Positions 8,119-16,606 of a stretch of 64,000 nt of DNA are shown here, piece by piece; the first letter of the stretch is position 1, and the number at the start of each line of letters is the position of its first letter. Location of the stretch: positions 283,501 to 347,500 of the forward strand of contig NZ_JAJVCN010000004.1 in assembly GCF_021390435.2 (NCBI RefSeq). The letters are read 5' to 3'. The DNA comes from Kibdelosporangium philippinense. Its GTDB lineage: Bacteria > Actinomycetota > Actinomycetes > Mycobacteriales > Pseudonocardiaceae. The position numbers and the translations under genes were made by a program. The notes under the pieces were generated by a model. The model was not told where the DNA came from, ran no database searches, and saw nothing but the letters and a program-made list of their open reading frames with translations.

Positions 8119-9319
8119 TGCCTGCCTCCGCTGCTGTGTCCAGTACGGCTACCGCGAGTCCGGTCAGCTCGGCCACCAGCCCAGGTCTGGTGGTGACCCG
8201 AGGTGTCCGGGTGAGATCGTTGACAATGGTCAGTGCCGCGTGCACGGCTATTCGAGCTTCCGGCTCCGGCAGCGATGGCGCAACGGTCCTGAGCAACGTC
8301 ACCCATTCGGCGACATACGCCCGCTGTACCTTGACCAGTTCCTTGCGGTCCCGGTCCGGCACGTTGCCAAGCTCGCTCGCGAACACCGAAAGCAGGTCGT
8401 CCGACCCGGACACGATGTCCACATAGGATGCCACGAGCCCGGTCAGTGCCTCGTGCGGGGATGGCGCGGTCTCGATCACCCGGCGCGCGCCCACCTGCAA
8501 CCGGTCGGCCATCCGATACCCGGCCGCCATCAGCAGCTCGGCCTTCCCATCGAAATGCCGGTAGACGCTCGGTCCGGCGATCCCGGCCGCGGCCCCGATG
8601 TCCTCCATGCTCACGTCGCGGTACCCGCGTTCACGGAACAGCCGGGTCGCTACCGTCAGTAGCTCCTCACGGCGGGACAGCTGCACAGGAGGCCGTTGCC
8701 ACGAGGCCCGCGTGCTGACCGGAGTTTCCGGCACCGAGCTGCGGAACACCGCACACGCCATCCGCCCGAGCAACTGCTCGAACCGGCGTTTCGGCAGCGT
8801 CACGTGATGGTCGGCAACACTGCCGAACACGCTCAACGCCGCCCAGCTCAGCAACTCAGCGTCATCCAACGCCAGTGAAGGACGGGCGCCGCGCAAAGCC
8901 GAAACCCAGTCGCCCATCAGCTCCGAGCCGCGTTTACGGATCTTGATCTGGTCGGCTTTGTCCAGGTGACGGCCCTGCCAGCGCCACAACGCGGTGATCT
9001 CACGCCGCTCGACCGCCAACGCCGACACGGCCGACACCAGTGCGTCCAGCGGCTGCGATTGAGCCAGCGCCTGATCGGTCACCAGGCCGAACTTGTCCAA
9101 GCCGGTGAGCAGGACATGCGCCAGGACGTCCTGCTTACCGCGGAAATGGCGATACACAGCCGGGCCGGTGACGCCCGCGGCCGCCGCGATGTCGTTGACG
9201 CTCACCCCGTGATAGCCGTGCCTGCGGAACAGCTCGGCAGCAGCGTCGGTCAGCTGCTCCTTGCGGTTGCGCGGTCGGCTGTTCACGGCGGGAGTGACCT
9301 CCGTCTCGTAATCGGTCAA
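8081..9319 (-). CDS. Tandem TetR regulator (two TetR units in one chain)
   Basis: A 412-residue protein with two complete TetR modules: HTH 1 near residues 20-65 (VNDIAAAAGVTGPAVYRHF) and HTH 2 near residues 225-270 (MEDIGAAAGIAGPSVYRHFDGK), each followed by a helical ligand domain. The two HTHs are alike, implying duplication and fusion; a normal TetR dimer would be mimicked by one chain. The TTG at 9319 is a weak start; GTG at 9286, with GGAGG about 11 nt upstream, is an alternative. Divergent from fadAB with a palindrome in the gap, so it may control fadAB as well as the P450 (inference). Confidence 0.88.
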   Translation of the reverse strand: MTDYETEVTPAVNSRPRNRKEQLTDAAAELFRRHGYHGVSVNDIAAAAGVTGPAVYRHFRGKQDVLAHVLLTGLDKFGLVTDQALAQSQPLDALVSAVSALAVERREITALWRWQGRHLDKADQIKIRKRGSELMGDWVSALRGARPSLALDDAELLSWAALSVFGSVADHHVTLPKRRFEQLLGRMACAVFRSSVPETPVSTRASWQRPPVQLSRREELLTVATRLFRERGYRDVSMEDIGAAAGIAGPSVYRHFDGKAELLMAAGYRMADRLQVGARRVIETAPSPHEALTGLVASYVDIVSGSDDLLSVFASELGNVPDRDRKELVKVQRAYVAEWVTLLRTVAPSLPEPEARIAVHAALTIVNDLTRTPRVTTRPGLVAELTGLAVAVLDTAAEAGSGNDAHGRRDSV

Positions 9320-9342
9320 TAGCTAAGCTAGATCAGCCAGTT

Positions 9343-9375
9343 CTGCTTGACAAGCAGCGGATTCGTTCCATTATG
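9343..9375 (+). promoter_or_regulatory. fadAB promoter overlapped by a 15-bp palindrome
   Basis: CTGCTTG-A-CAAGCAG at 9343-9357 is a perfect dyad with TTGACA (9347-9352) in its middle; a weak -10 (ATTATG, 9370-9375) follows at 17 nt. A repressor on the dyad would cover the -35. If this promoter is used, the ATG at 9379 would lie at or before the transcript start, favouring GTG 9418 as the fadA start. Confidence 0.45.
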
Positions 9376-9417
9376 TGAATGAGCATTAGCACCAGCGCGG
9401 GTGAGAGGAACTTCGGC

Positions 9418-10632
9418 GTGAGCACAGAAGCGTTCATCTACGAGGCGATCCGAACGCCTCGCGGCCGGGGAAAGAAGACCGGCTCGCTGCACGGCGTCAA
9501 ACCGATCTCGCTGGTGACCGGGCTCATCGACGAGATGCGCACCCGTCACCCCAACTTGGACACCGACCGGGTCAGCGACCTGATCCTCGGCGTCGTGTCG
9601 CCCGTCGGCGACCAGGGCTCGGTCATCGCCCGTACCGCCGCGATCGCCGCCGGGCTGCCGGACACGGTCGCCGGCGTGCAGGTCAACCGGTTCTGCGCGT
9701 CCGGCCTCGAGGCCGTCAACCAGGCCGCGCAGAAGGTCCGCGCGGGCTGGGACGAGCTGGTCATCGCCGGTGGCGTCGAGTCGATGTCCCGCGTCCCGAT
9801 GGGTTCCGACGGCGGCGCGTGGGCGATGGACCCGGAGACCAACTACGAGACCTACTTCGTGCCGCAGGGCGTCGGCGCGGACCTGATCGCCACCATCGAG
9901 GGCTTTTCGCGTGACGACGTCGACGCGTACGCCATTCGTTCGCAGGAACGTGCCGCGAAGGCTTGGGCGGGCGGGTACTTCGCCAAGTCCGTGGTCCCGG
10001 TCAAGGACCGCAACGGTGTGGTCATCCTGGACCACGACGAGCACATGCGCCCCGACACCACGGCCGAGGGCCTGGCCAAGCTCGGCCCGTCGTTCGCCGG
10101 GATCGGCGAGATGGGCGGCTTCGACGCGGTGGCGCTGCAGAAGTACCACTGGGTCGAGAAGATCAACCACGTGCACCACGCGGGCAACTCGTCGGGCATC
10201 GTGGACGGCGCCGCACTCCTGCTGGTCGGCAACGAGCAGGTCGGCAAGGATCTCGGGCTGACCCCGCGGGCCCGGATCGTGGCCACCGCGGTCACCGGCT
10301 CCGACCCGACGATCATGCTGACCGGCCCGACGCCAGCGACCCAGAAGCTGCTGAAGACCGCGGGCCTTGGCATCGAGGACATCGACCTGTTCGAGTTGAA
10401 CGAGGCCTTCGCCTCGGTCGTGCTGAAGTACCAGAAGGACCTGGGCATCCCGGACGAGAAGCTCAACGTCAACGGCGGCGCGATCGCGATGGGCCACCCG
10501 CTCGGCGCGACCGGCGCGATGATCACCGGGACCATGGTCGACGAGCTGGAACGCCGCGAAGCCCGCCGGGCCGTGGTCACTCTCTGCATCGGTGGCGGCA
10601 TGGGCCTCGCCACCCTGATCGAGCGCGTCTGA
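9418..10632 (+). CDS. fadA: Acetyl-CoA acyltransferase (3-ketoacyl-CoA thiolase), FadA
   Basis: Thiolase of 404 residues performing the last step of fatty-acid beta-oxidation, cleaving 3-ketoacyl-CoA with CoA. Catalytic residues are visible: nucleophile Cys in NRFCASGLEAVN, His in NGGAIAMGHPLGATGA, and the second Cys in LCIGGGMG. The protein closely resembles what I remember of mycobacterial FadA (SRVPMGSDGGA, VDGAALL, NHVHHAGNSSG). I prefer GTG 9418 (reading STEAFIYEAIRTP) with AGAGGA upstream over ATG 9379. fadB follows after 7 nt; together they would make the beta-oxidation complex. Confidence 0.95.
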   Translation: MSTEAFIYEAIRTPRGRGKKTGSLHGVKPISLVTGLIDEMRTRHPNLDTDRVSDLILGVVSPVGDQGSVIARTAAIAAGLPDTVAGVQVNRFCASGLEAVNQAAQKVRAGWDELVIAGGVESMSRVPMGSDGGAWAMDPETNYETYFVPQGVGADLIATIEGFSRDDVDAYAIRSQERAAKAWAGGYFAKSVVPVKDRNGVVILDHDEHMRPDTTAEGLAKLGPSFAGIGEMGGFDAVALQKYHWVEKINHVHHAGNSSGIVDGAALLLVGNEQVGKDLGLTPRARIVATAVTGSDPTIMLTGPTPATQKLLKTAGLGIEDIDLFELNEAFASVVLKYQKDLGIPDEKLNVNGGAIAMGHPLGATGAMITGTMVDELERREARRAVVTLCIGGGMGLATLIERV

Positions 10633-10639
10633 GGGATCC

Positions 10640-12802
10640 ATGACTGAGAACATGATTCGCTGGGAGCAGGACGCGGACGGCATCGTCACGCTGACGATGG
10701 ACGACCCGGACCAGTCGGCCAACACGATGAACGAGACGTACGCGCGCTCGATGCACGACACGGTCGAGCGCCTGTACGCCGAGCAGGACAGCATCACCGG
10801 CGTCGTGCTCACCTCGGCGAAGAAGACCTTCTTCGCCGGTGGCGACCTGAAGATCATGAGCAAGACCGGCAAGGCCGACGCCGCCGCGATCACCGAGCAC
10901 GCCAACGCCATGAAGGCCGACCTGCGCAAGCTCGAACTGCTGCCCAAGCCGGTCGTGGCCGCGATCAACGGCGCCGCGCTCGGCGGTGGCCTTGAGATCG
11001 CGCTGGCGTGCAAGTACCGGATCGCGTTGGACGCCAAGGGCAGCCAGATCGGTCTGCCCGAGGTCACACTCGGCCTGCTGCCTGGCGGCGGCGGTGTGGC
11101 GCGAACTGTTCGCCTGCTAGGCATCCAGAGCGCGCTGCTGAACGTTCTGCTGCAGGGCCAACGGCACAAGCCGGCCAAGGCCAAGGAAATCGGCCTTGTG
11201 CACGAGGTCGTGGCGACGCCGGAAGACATGATCGCGAACGCCAAGACCTGGATCAAGGCCAACCCTGACGCCGTGCAGCCGTGGGAGGTCAAGGGCTACA
11301 AGATTCCCGGTGGCACGCCTGCGAATCCGTCGTTCGCGGCGAACCTGCCCGCGTTCCCGTCGAACCTGCGCAAGCAGCTCAAGGGCGCCAACATGCCCGC
11401 GCCGCGCAACATCATGGCGGCCGCGGTCGAGGGCTCCCAGGTGGACCTGGACACCGCGTTCCTGATCGAGACGCGCTACTTCGTGGACCTGCTGACCGGC
11501 CAGGTCGCCAAGAACATGATCAAGGCGTTCTTCTTCGACCTGCAGCACATCAACTCCGGCGGCTCCCGTCCGGACGGGTACGAGCGCTACACCGCCCGCA
11601 AGGCTTTGGTGCTCGGCGCGGGCATGATGGGCGCCGGTATCGCGTATTCCTGCGCCAGGGCAGGGATCGAGGTCGTGCTCAAGGACGTGTCCATCGAGTC
11701 GGCGCAGAAGGGCAAGGACTACTCGGTCAAGCTGCTCGAGAAGGCCGTCTCCCGCGGCAAGATCACGCAGGACAAGGCCGACGAGGTGCTCGCCAGGATC
11801 CACCCGACCGACAAGGCCGAGGACGCGGCAGGCTGCGACCTGGTCATCGAGGCCGTCTTCGAGGACCCGTCCTTGAAGCACAAGGTGTTCCAGGAGATCG
11901 AGGGCTTCGTCAATCCGGATGCCCTGCTCGGCTCGAACACCTCCACGCTGCCGATCACGGGTCTGGCTGAAGGCGTGCAGCGCCAGGAAGACTTCATCGG
12001 CCTGCACTTCTTCTCGCCGGTGGACAAGATGCCGCTGCTCGAGATCATCCGCGGCGCCCGGACCAGCGACGCCACGCTGGCCAAGGCGATCGACGTGGCC
12101 CAGCAGATCAAGAAGACCCCGATCGTGGTGAACGACAGCCGCGGCTTCTTCACCAGCCGCGTGATCGGCACGTTCCTCAACGAAGCGGTCGCCATGGTCG
12201 GCGAGGGCATCGCCGTCCCGTCGATCGAGCAGGCGGGCAGCCAGGCCGGATACCCGGCGCCACCGTTGCAGCTGATGGACGAGCTGACGCTGACCCTGCC
12301 ACGCAAGATCCGCGAGGAGACCAAGGCAGGCGTCGAGGCAGCGGGCGGCACGTGGGTCGCGCACCCGTCCGAGGCCGTCATCGACAAGCTGGTGCTGGAG
12401 TACGACCGCAAGGGCCGCTCGACCGGCGCGGGCTTCTACTCCTACGTCGACGGTAAGCGCGCGGGCCTGTGGGACGGGCTGGCTGAGGCGTTCGGCTCCG
12501 GCTCGAAGGAGATCCCCTTCGAGGACATGAAGGAGCGGATGCTCTTCGCCGAGGCGCTGGAAACCGTGAAGTGCTTCGACGAAGGCGTGCTGACCTCGAT
12601 CCCGGACGCCAACATCGGCTCGATCATGGGAATCGGCTTCCCGCCGTGGACCGGTGGCGTGATCCAGTACATCAACGGCTACCCAGGCGGCCTTGCCGGA
12701 TTCGTGGCACGGGCCCGTGAGCTGGCGCAACGCTACGGATCGCACTTCGAGCCGCCCGCCTCGCTGGTCACGAAGGCCGAAAAGGGCGAAATCTTCGAAT
12801 AA
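10640..12802 (+). CDS. fadB: Trifunctional beta-oxidation alpha subunit FadB
   Basis: Bifunctional enoyl-CoA hydratase and 3-hydroxyacyl-CoA dehydrogenase of 720 residues, partner of FadA. The N-terminal crotonase domain shows the oxyanion-hole segment AAINGAALGGGLEIALAC and GLPEVTLGLLPGGGG with its catalytic Glu. The C-terminal NAD-binding domain begins VLGAGMMGAGIAY and has the catalytic His in GLHFFSPVDKMPL; the second HCDH domain ends with IMGIGFPPWTGG. Full length, no breaks. Co-transcribed with fadA and followed by a palindromic terminator with a T-run. Confidence 0.96.
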   Translation: MTENMIRWEQDADGIVTLTMDDPDQSANTMNETYARSMHDTVERLYAEQDSITGVVLTSAKKTFFAGGDLKIMSKTGKADAAAITEHANAMKADLRKLELLPKPVVAAINGAALGGGLEIALACKYRIALDAKGSQIGLPEVTLGLLPGGGGVARTVRLLGIQSALLNVLLQGQRHKPAKAKEIGLVHEVVATPEDMIANAKTWIKANPDAVQPWEVKGYKIPGGTPANPSFAANLPAFPSNLRKQLKGANMPAPRNIMAAAVEGSQVDLDTAFLIETRYFVDLLTGQVAKNMIKAFFFDLQHINSGGSRPDGYERYTARKALVLGAGMMGAGIAYSCARAGIEVVLKDVSIESAQKGKDYSVKLLEKAVSRGKITQDKADEVLARIHPTDKAEDAAGCDLVIEAVFEDPSLKHKVFQEIEGFVNPDALLGSNTSTLPITGLAEGVQRQEDFIGLHFFSPVDKMPLLEIIRGARTSDATLAKAIDVAQQIKKTPIVVNDSRGFFTSRVIGTFLNEAVAMVGEGIAVPSIEQAGSQAGYPAPPLQLMDELTLTLPRKIREETKAGVEAAGGTWVAHPSEAVIDKLVLEYDRKGRSTGAGFYSYVDGKRAGLWDGLAEAFGSGSKEIPFEDMKERMLFAEALETVKCFDEGVLTSIPDANIGSIMGIGFPPWTGGVIQYINGYPGGLAGFVARARELAQRYGSHFEPPASLVTKAEKGEIFE

Positions 12803-12815
12803 TCCCAGCTCAGCC

Positions 12816-12861
12816 CTCGTGAGTGGTTATGCGTGTTAGAACACGCATAACCACTCACGAG
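12816..12861. repeat. 46-bp palindromic repeat, copy 2
   Basis: Perfect 22-nt arms around AG. Outer arm CTCGTGAGTGGTTA as in the other copies; inner arm TGCGTGTT instead of GCCGTGTT of copy 1, with matching changes on the other side (AACACGCA), so pairing is preserved. Begins 13 nt after the fadB stop. Confidence 0.93.
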
Positions 12862-12868
12862 GTTTTTT
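12816..12868 (+). terminator. Rho-independent terminator of fadAB (repeat copy 2 plus T-run)
   Basis: The 22-bp hairpin of repeat copy 2 is followed on the plus strand by six T residues (12863-12868), the textbook arrangement for intrinsic termination after fadB. It shows that at least this copy of the palindrome can act as a terminator. Confidence 0.8.
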
Positions 12869-12906
12869 GTGCGCGCGGTCACACCGGTCATCCCGGGTTT
12901 TCGGTG

Positions 12907-12932
12907 GTTAGGGCACGCGCGAGCTTGGGTAC
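12907..12932 (+). promoter_or_regulatory. SigF-type promoter upstream of whiB
   Basis: GTTA (12907-12910), 16-nt spacer, GGGTAC (12927-12932), close to the SigF-type consensus GTTT-N15-17-GGGTA. The predicted start lies about 40 nt before the whiB ATG. SigF itself is encoded 5 kb downstream. Functional use is inferred. Confidence 0.45.
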
Positions 12933-12977
12933 CCGGGCCTCACAACGGACATGACCGGGGTGGGGAGAGAGAACACC

Positions 12978-13280
12978 ATGACGTACACGAAGCGACTGCC
13001 AAAGCCTGTGGTCGAGCAGTGGGACTGGCAGCTGGAAGGCAGCTGCCGTGGTCAGGAGTCTGCTGTCTTCTTCCACCCGGACAACGAGCGCGGCCCGGCG
13101 CGGCGGACCCGTCAGGCCAAGGCCAAGCAGGTCTGCCAGGCCTGCCCGGTGATCGTGCAGTGCCGCCAGCACGCGCTGCGGGCCCGTGAGCCATTCGGCG
13201 TCTGGGGCGGAATGGACGAGGACGAACGCCGCGCGATCTTCTCCAAGCGGACCCGCGAACAACACCAACCCGCTGCCTGA
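12978..13280 (+). CDS. WhiB-family iron-sulfur regulator (WhiB3/WhiD-like)
   Basis: A 100-residue WhiB-like protein that should bind a [4Fe-4S] cluster and regulate transcription with the principal sigma factor. The four cluster cysteines are C23, C53, C56 and C62 (CRG...VCQACPVIVQC), followed by the GVWGGMDEDER turn and a basic tail. WDWQLEGSCRG with FFHPDNERG resembles WhiB3/WhiD rather than WhiB1, WhiB2 or WhiB7. ATG 12978 is favoured over GTG 12951 because GGGGAGAG lies just upstream. A SigF-type promoter sits at 12907-12932. Confidence 0.93.
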   Translation: MTYTKRLPKPVVEQWDWQLEGSCRGQESAVFFHPDNERGPARRTRQAKAKQVCQACPVIVQCRQHALRAREPFGVWGGMDEDERRAIFSKRTREQHQPAA

Positions 13281-13316
13281 CAGGACGGTCCCCCCGGTCG
13301 GATACGTTGTGTCACT

Positions 13317-13931
13317 GTGGACACGTTCATGGTTGAGCAGCTGAAGCTGCGCTGGCCCGAGGACTGGACGAAGCTGCACGTCTACTTCGTGCCCGACCCC
13401 GCCGAGATCAAACCGCTGGTCGACGCCTACGCTGCTGTCCTCGACAGCCTGGATTGCGTTGCGCGGCAACCGGTTGAGTGGCTGCACTCGACGATGATGG
13501 TCCTCGACGGCGTGCCTGCCAGTGACGTGCCCGCCGACCAGCGCGCGGAGCTGATCGACCGCCTCAAGCAGGCCGTTTCCGACGTACCCTCTTTTACCGT
13601 GACCTGCGGGCCAGCGGTCGCGGGCCGGGGCACAGTGACCCTGGACATGGTGCCCGACAAGGACTTCGTGACGTTGGTCGGGCGGGTGAAGGCTGCGGCA
13701 GGGCAGATGTTCGGGCCGGAAGCCGTGAAATACGCCAACAACCGGCCGCACATCACGCTCGCGTACGCCACAGGCGACGGCGACTCAGGAATCATCCAGG
13801 ACAAACTCCGGCACGCCACGGACCTGCGCGCGACGCTCACAGTCGACACCGTGCGCCTGGTGGACGTGCTCGTGGACCGTGAGCTTTTCCAGTTCAGGTG
13901 GGAGGAACTGGCCGTGCTGCCGTTGAAGTGA
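13317..13931 (+). CDS. 2H phosphoesterase / 2'-5' RNA ligase family protein
   Basis: A 204-residue protein of the 2H phosphoesterase superfamily, which acts on 2'-5' or cyclic phosphodiesters of RNA or nucleotides. The two catalytic His-x-Thr/Ser motifs are visible as LHSTMM near residue 60 and RPHITLAYA near residue 145. GTG start. Its 3' end overlaps by 38 nt the 3' end of the convergent membrane-protein gene. No operon partner; substrate unknown. Confidence 0.82.
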   Translation: MDTFMVEQLKLRWPEDWTKLHVYFVPDPAEIKPLVDAYAAVLDSLDCVARQPVEWLHSTMMVLDGVPASDVPADQRAELIDRLKQAVSDVPSFTVTCGPAVAGRGTVTLDMVPDKDFVTLVGRVKAAAGQMFGPEAVKYANNRPHITLAYATGDGDSGIIQDKLRHATDLRATLTVDTVRLVDVLVDRELFQFRWEELAVLPLK

Positions 13932-15081
13932 CCTCGGTGCGCACGCGCTCGCGGATGTCCCTGACAGTCGGGTCCTTGGCGAAGGCCTGCGAGACGCGGA
14001 TCAGCCAGTCCCGCTCCGCATTGATGTCTCCCGTGCCAGCGTTCGGACTCTCGGCGGTACGCGGGTCCGGGTGATAGCGAACGCCCGCCGCGTGCGCCTC
14101 GATCGCGCTAGCGGTCACCGCAGCCTCAACCAGAACCTCTATCTGGTCACCCGTAATGCCTCGCTGTTGCGCGGCTTCGGTTGCCCAAGCGCGAACCTCA
14201 GGATGGCAGTACGCGCGGAGAGCCAGGTTCGCGTCACGAATCTCAATCACGCGACGGTAGACGCCGAAGTCGTCGTCATCGACCGCCAGCTTGATCTCCG
14301 GCAACACGCCGTGCAGCTCGCTCCACAATGGCTCAAGCGCCCGCAGGCGACGGGCCGTCCGCGCGCGCCGTATCGGTCGGGCAACCAGCGGCACCACACC
14401 ACCGACGGCGATCAGCGCCGCGGCGGTCGACGACAGCAGCGCGGTCACCTCAGCCTCGGCCGCCACAGGAGACGCACTGAGCCGGTTGATGACGAGAACA
14501 ACGGTCTTCCACAACGCCCACAGCAGACCGGCGAAAGCACCCAGCATCATGATGTTCAACCCGACGCGCAGGGCGCGATCCGTTGCTGCGGCTGAATAGC
14601 GGCGAATCAGTGCCACGAACGCGCCAAGACCCGCCGCACAGTAGGCGCTGAACAACGTGAGGTACGCGGCAATCGTGGGCCTGTTGCCGTAGACGGTCAC
14701 GAACTCGATCTCGAACTGGGTGTCGCCCGCGAACAGCAGAACACCCATCGCGAGCACGACCAAACCAGCGATCACCCCGTGCAGCACGACAAGGCGGCGC
14801 GCCCGCGCCCCTTCCCGCACGGTGTACGCGAGGATCGCGATCACGCACCACCCGGCCACGATCACCAGGCCGTTGCCGATCCAGCGGCCGAAGTTCGGCA
14901 GCGGCTCGAAGGTGTGGATGAGCCGCAACGTGCCCGGCGCGATCGCGAAAGCGGCGAGCCCGAGCAGCGCGAAGCAGGCCACGGCGTAGCGCGCCGCGGT
15001 GTTCACGGTCCCTTGCCTGGCTTTGAAGACAGCGATGACCAGGCAAAGCACGCCGACGGCGTACTTCACGTAATCGACCAC
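13894..15081 (-). CDS. Polytopic membrane protein, MAB_1171c-like (third gene of HTH/ImmA cassette)
   Basis: A 395-residue protein with about seven hydrophobic segments in the first 240 residues (for example VKYAVGVLCLVIAVF, GLVIVAGWCVIAILAYTV, VVLHGVIAGLVVLAMGVLLF) and a soluble C-terminal half of about 150 residues. The layout and position behind an HTH regulator and an ImmA/IrrE peptidase match the family annotated as MAB_1171c putative transporter; transport itself is unproven. It starts 11 nt after the ImmA stop, so it is the last gene of a three-gene operon. Confidence 0.8.
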   Translation of the reverse strand: MVDYVKYAVGVLCLVIAVFKARQGTVNTAARYAVACFALLGLAAFAIAPGTLRLIHTFEPLPNFGRWIGNGLVIVAGWCVIAILAYTVREGARARRLVVLHGVIAGLVVLAMGVLLFAGDTQFEIEFVTVYGNRPTIAAYLTLFSAYCAAGLGAFVALIRRYSAAATDRALRVGLNIMMLGAFAGLLWALWKTVVLVINRLSASPVAAEAEVTALLSSTAAALIAVGGVVPLVARPIRRARTARRLRALEPLWSELHGVLPEIKLAVDDDDFGVYRRVIEIRDANLALRAYCHPEVRAWATEAAQQRGITGDQIEVLVEAAVTASAIEAHAAGVRYHPDPRTAESPNAGTGDINAERDWLIRVSQAFAKDPTVRDIRERVRTEVTSTAARPVPPT

Positions 15082-15092
15082 GCGTGAGCCAC

Positions 15093-15602
15093 CTATCCGA
15101 AAATTGATCCGAGTCGGTCGAGGCCACCCGCGAGCTCAGGGTTGACCGGGTGCGTCGGGCGGGCGAGGCCGCCGCGGATCAGGATGACAGATGCCAGCAT
15201 CTCCGCTTCGGTCTCCTCGGCCTCGGAGTACACCGTGCGGCCGAGCACCCGGCTGATCAGCTTGGCGGACAGGTTCTTCATCAGCAGCGCGGTGACCGCT
15301 TCTGGCAGCGCGCTCGTTCCTTTGTGGCCGCACAGCAGGTGCCCGATCTCGTGGGCGATGATGTGCTCCTGGTGCAGCCGGGTGGTGTTGGACGCGTAGA
15401 AGATGTAGTCGGCGTCCGGCGTCTCGACGAACATGCCGCACGGAGTGTCCCGTTTGGCGGCCATCCCGACCAGTTCGATCCGCCTGCCGCGGTGCTCGAC
15501 GAGCGCGGCGACGAACGCCTCGGCGCTGAACGGCTGAGGGATGGGCAGACTCTCGGCCAGCTGTTCACAGCGTCGACGCAGATCTTCCAGCGCCACGTTC
15601 AC
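15093..15602 (-). CDS. ImmA/IrrE family metallopeptidase
   Basis: Zinc peptidase of about 169 residues with the HEIGHLLCGH motif (HExxH) and a downstream ETEAEMLAS segment supplying the third ligand. ImmA/IrrE proteins cleave HTH repressors; the natural candidate here is the HTH protein encoded just upstream. I choose GTG 15602 (NVALEDLRRRCEQLA); the frame stays open to an ATG at 15674 that overlaps the regulator stop, so a coupled longer form is possible. Same operon as the HTH and membrane-protein genes. Confidence 0.88.
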   Translation of the reverse strand: MNVALEDLRRRCEQLAESLPIPQPFSAEAFVAALVEHRGRRIELVGMAAKRDTPCGMFVETPDADYIFYASNTTRLHQEHIIAHEIGHLLCGHKGTSALPEAVTALLMKNLSAKLISRVLGRTVYSEAEETEAEMLASVILIRGGLARPTHPVNPELAGGLDRLGSIFG

Positions 15603-15666
15603 CCCCGTGATCGACCACCAGCCGACGGCGAGCCGCCGGCACATCGACCAGCGTAACGCCGGGCGA

Positions 15667-16089
15667 TCAGTCATCCGCGCGCCGTTTGGCCTCACGCTTG
15701 GCGATCGCGTCGATCATGTCGTTGATCGTGCCGAGCCCGTCCTCGGACAGGTTCACGGCGCGCAGCGCGACATTGCGGACCTCGGCATTGCGCAGCGCGC
15801 CAAGCAGTTCGAGCTCGGCATGGATCTGCTTGCCCTGGTCGTCGTCGAAGAAGTACGCGACGGGCACGTCGAAGAACTCCGCAAGCGCTTCCATGTGCCG
15901 CTTGGTGGGATTGTCCCGGCGGCCGGTGCGCAGCTGCCAGAGGTACGTCGCGGAGAAGCTTTCGCCGGTCGCCTCCCGGCACGCGGCCGCGACCTCCTCG
16001 TTGGTGTACTGCTCACCATCGGGCCTGCGGACGATCTGGAACAGCTTGTCGATCTTGGCGGCAAGCGTCGGAGCCGTGCCCTCGGTCAT
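15667..16089 (-). CDS. XRE/EspR-like HTH regulator
   Basis: A 140-residue DNA-binding protein. TLAAKIDKLFQIV, then EEVAAACREATGESFSATYL, then QLRTGRRDNPTKRHMEALAEFF is the helix-turn-helix layout of mycobacterial EspR, with a C-terminal helical dimerisation segment after VAYFFDDDQG. The ATG at 16089 has GGAGG 6 nt upstream; the frame continues further up but without a better start. First gene of the cassette with ImmA/IrrE and the membrane protein, and the likely target of proteolysis by ImmA (inference from the family). Confidence 0.88.
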   Translation of the reverse strand: MTEGTAPTLAAKIDKLFQIVRRPDGEQYTNEEVAAACREATGESFSATYLWQLRTGRRDNPTKRHMEALAEFFDVPVAYFFDDDQGKQIHAELELLGALRNAEVRNVALRAVNLSEDGLGTINDMIDAIAKREAKRRADD

Positions 16090-16606
16090 CTCGATCCTCC
16101 CCCAGCAGCTCACGTGAATCCGACTACCTGTGACATTCATGCTAGTTGACACGGCGGCCGGCGCCGATAGACTCTCCCATGAGCTGAGATGAATCATGGG
16201 GATATGCGATTCACGGTAGCTGAGTCGTGGCGGTGTTCCGGGGAGCTGGGGGTTTCCCGGAATGCCGCACATCCGCGGTAGGCCGCGCGACGACTGCCAC
16301 ACGCACATCCCGGACCGAGGCTCGCAGGCTTTGCGTCCGCGGTCCTCTTTTCATCTGGTACCGAAACGGGAATTTCGCCGCGCCGGGATGGCCGGTTTAC
16401 CCGGTGTTTGACGCTTGACATCCGGCGCCATGGAATGGCGGCGAAACAAATTACCGTTCCTTTGGGCATGGGAACTTTTGGGCATTGCGGCGGGTATCGA
16501 GGTTCATCGATAGGCGATCCACGTTGCCACCGTGCCGACTTCGCGACCATCGTGATCGAAGTCGACTAGTGAGATGCTGATCGTCAACCCCAGCAATGGA
16601 AACTCC
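16090..16606. other. Gene-free stretch upstream of the HTH cassette
   Basis: About 517 nt in which I see no convincing gene. The part next to 16090 must hold the promoter of the minus-strand HTH/ImmA cassette; TAGCAT on the minus strand is a possible -10, but no matching -35 is clear. The rest is less GC-rich than its surroundings and may be debris from the decay of the neighbouring gene. Confidence 0.4.

Noticed and set aside
9328..11292. 654-codon minus-strand frame over fadA/fadB
   Set aside because: Antisense to clear FadA and FadB domains; low-complexity composition typical of high-GC shadow frames.
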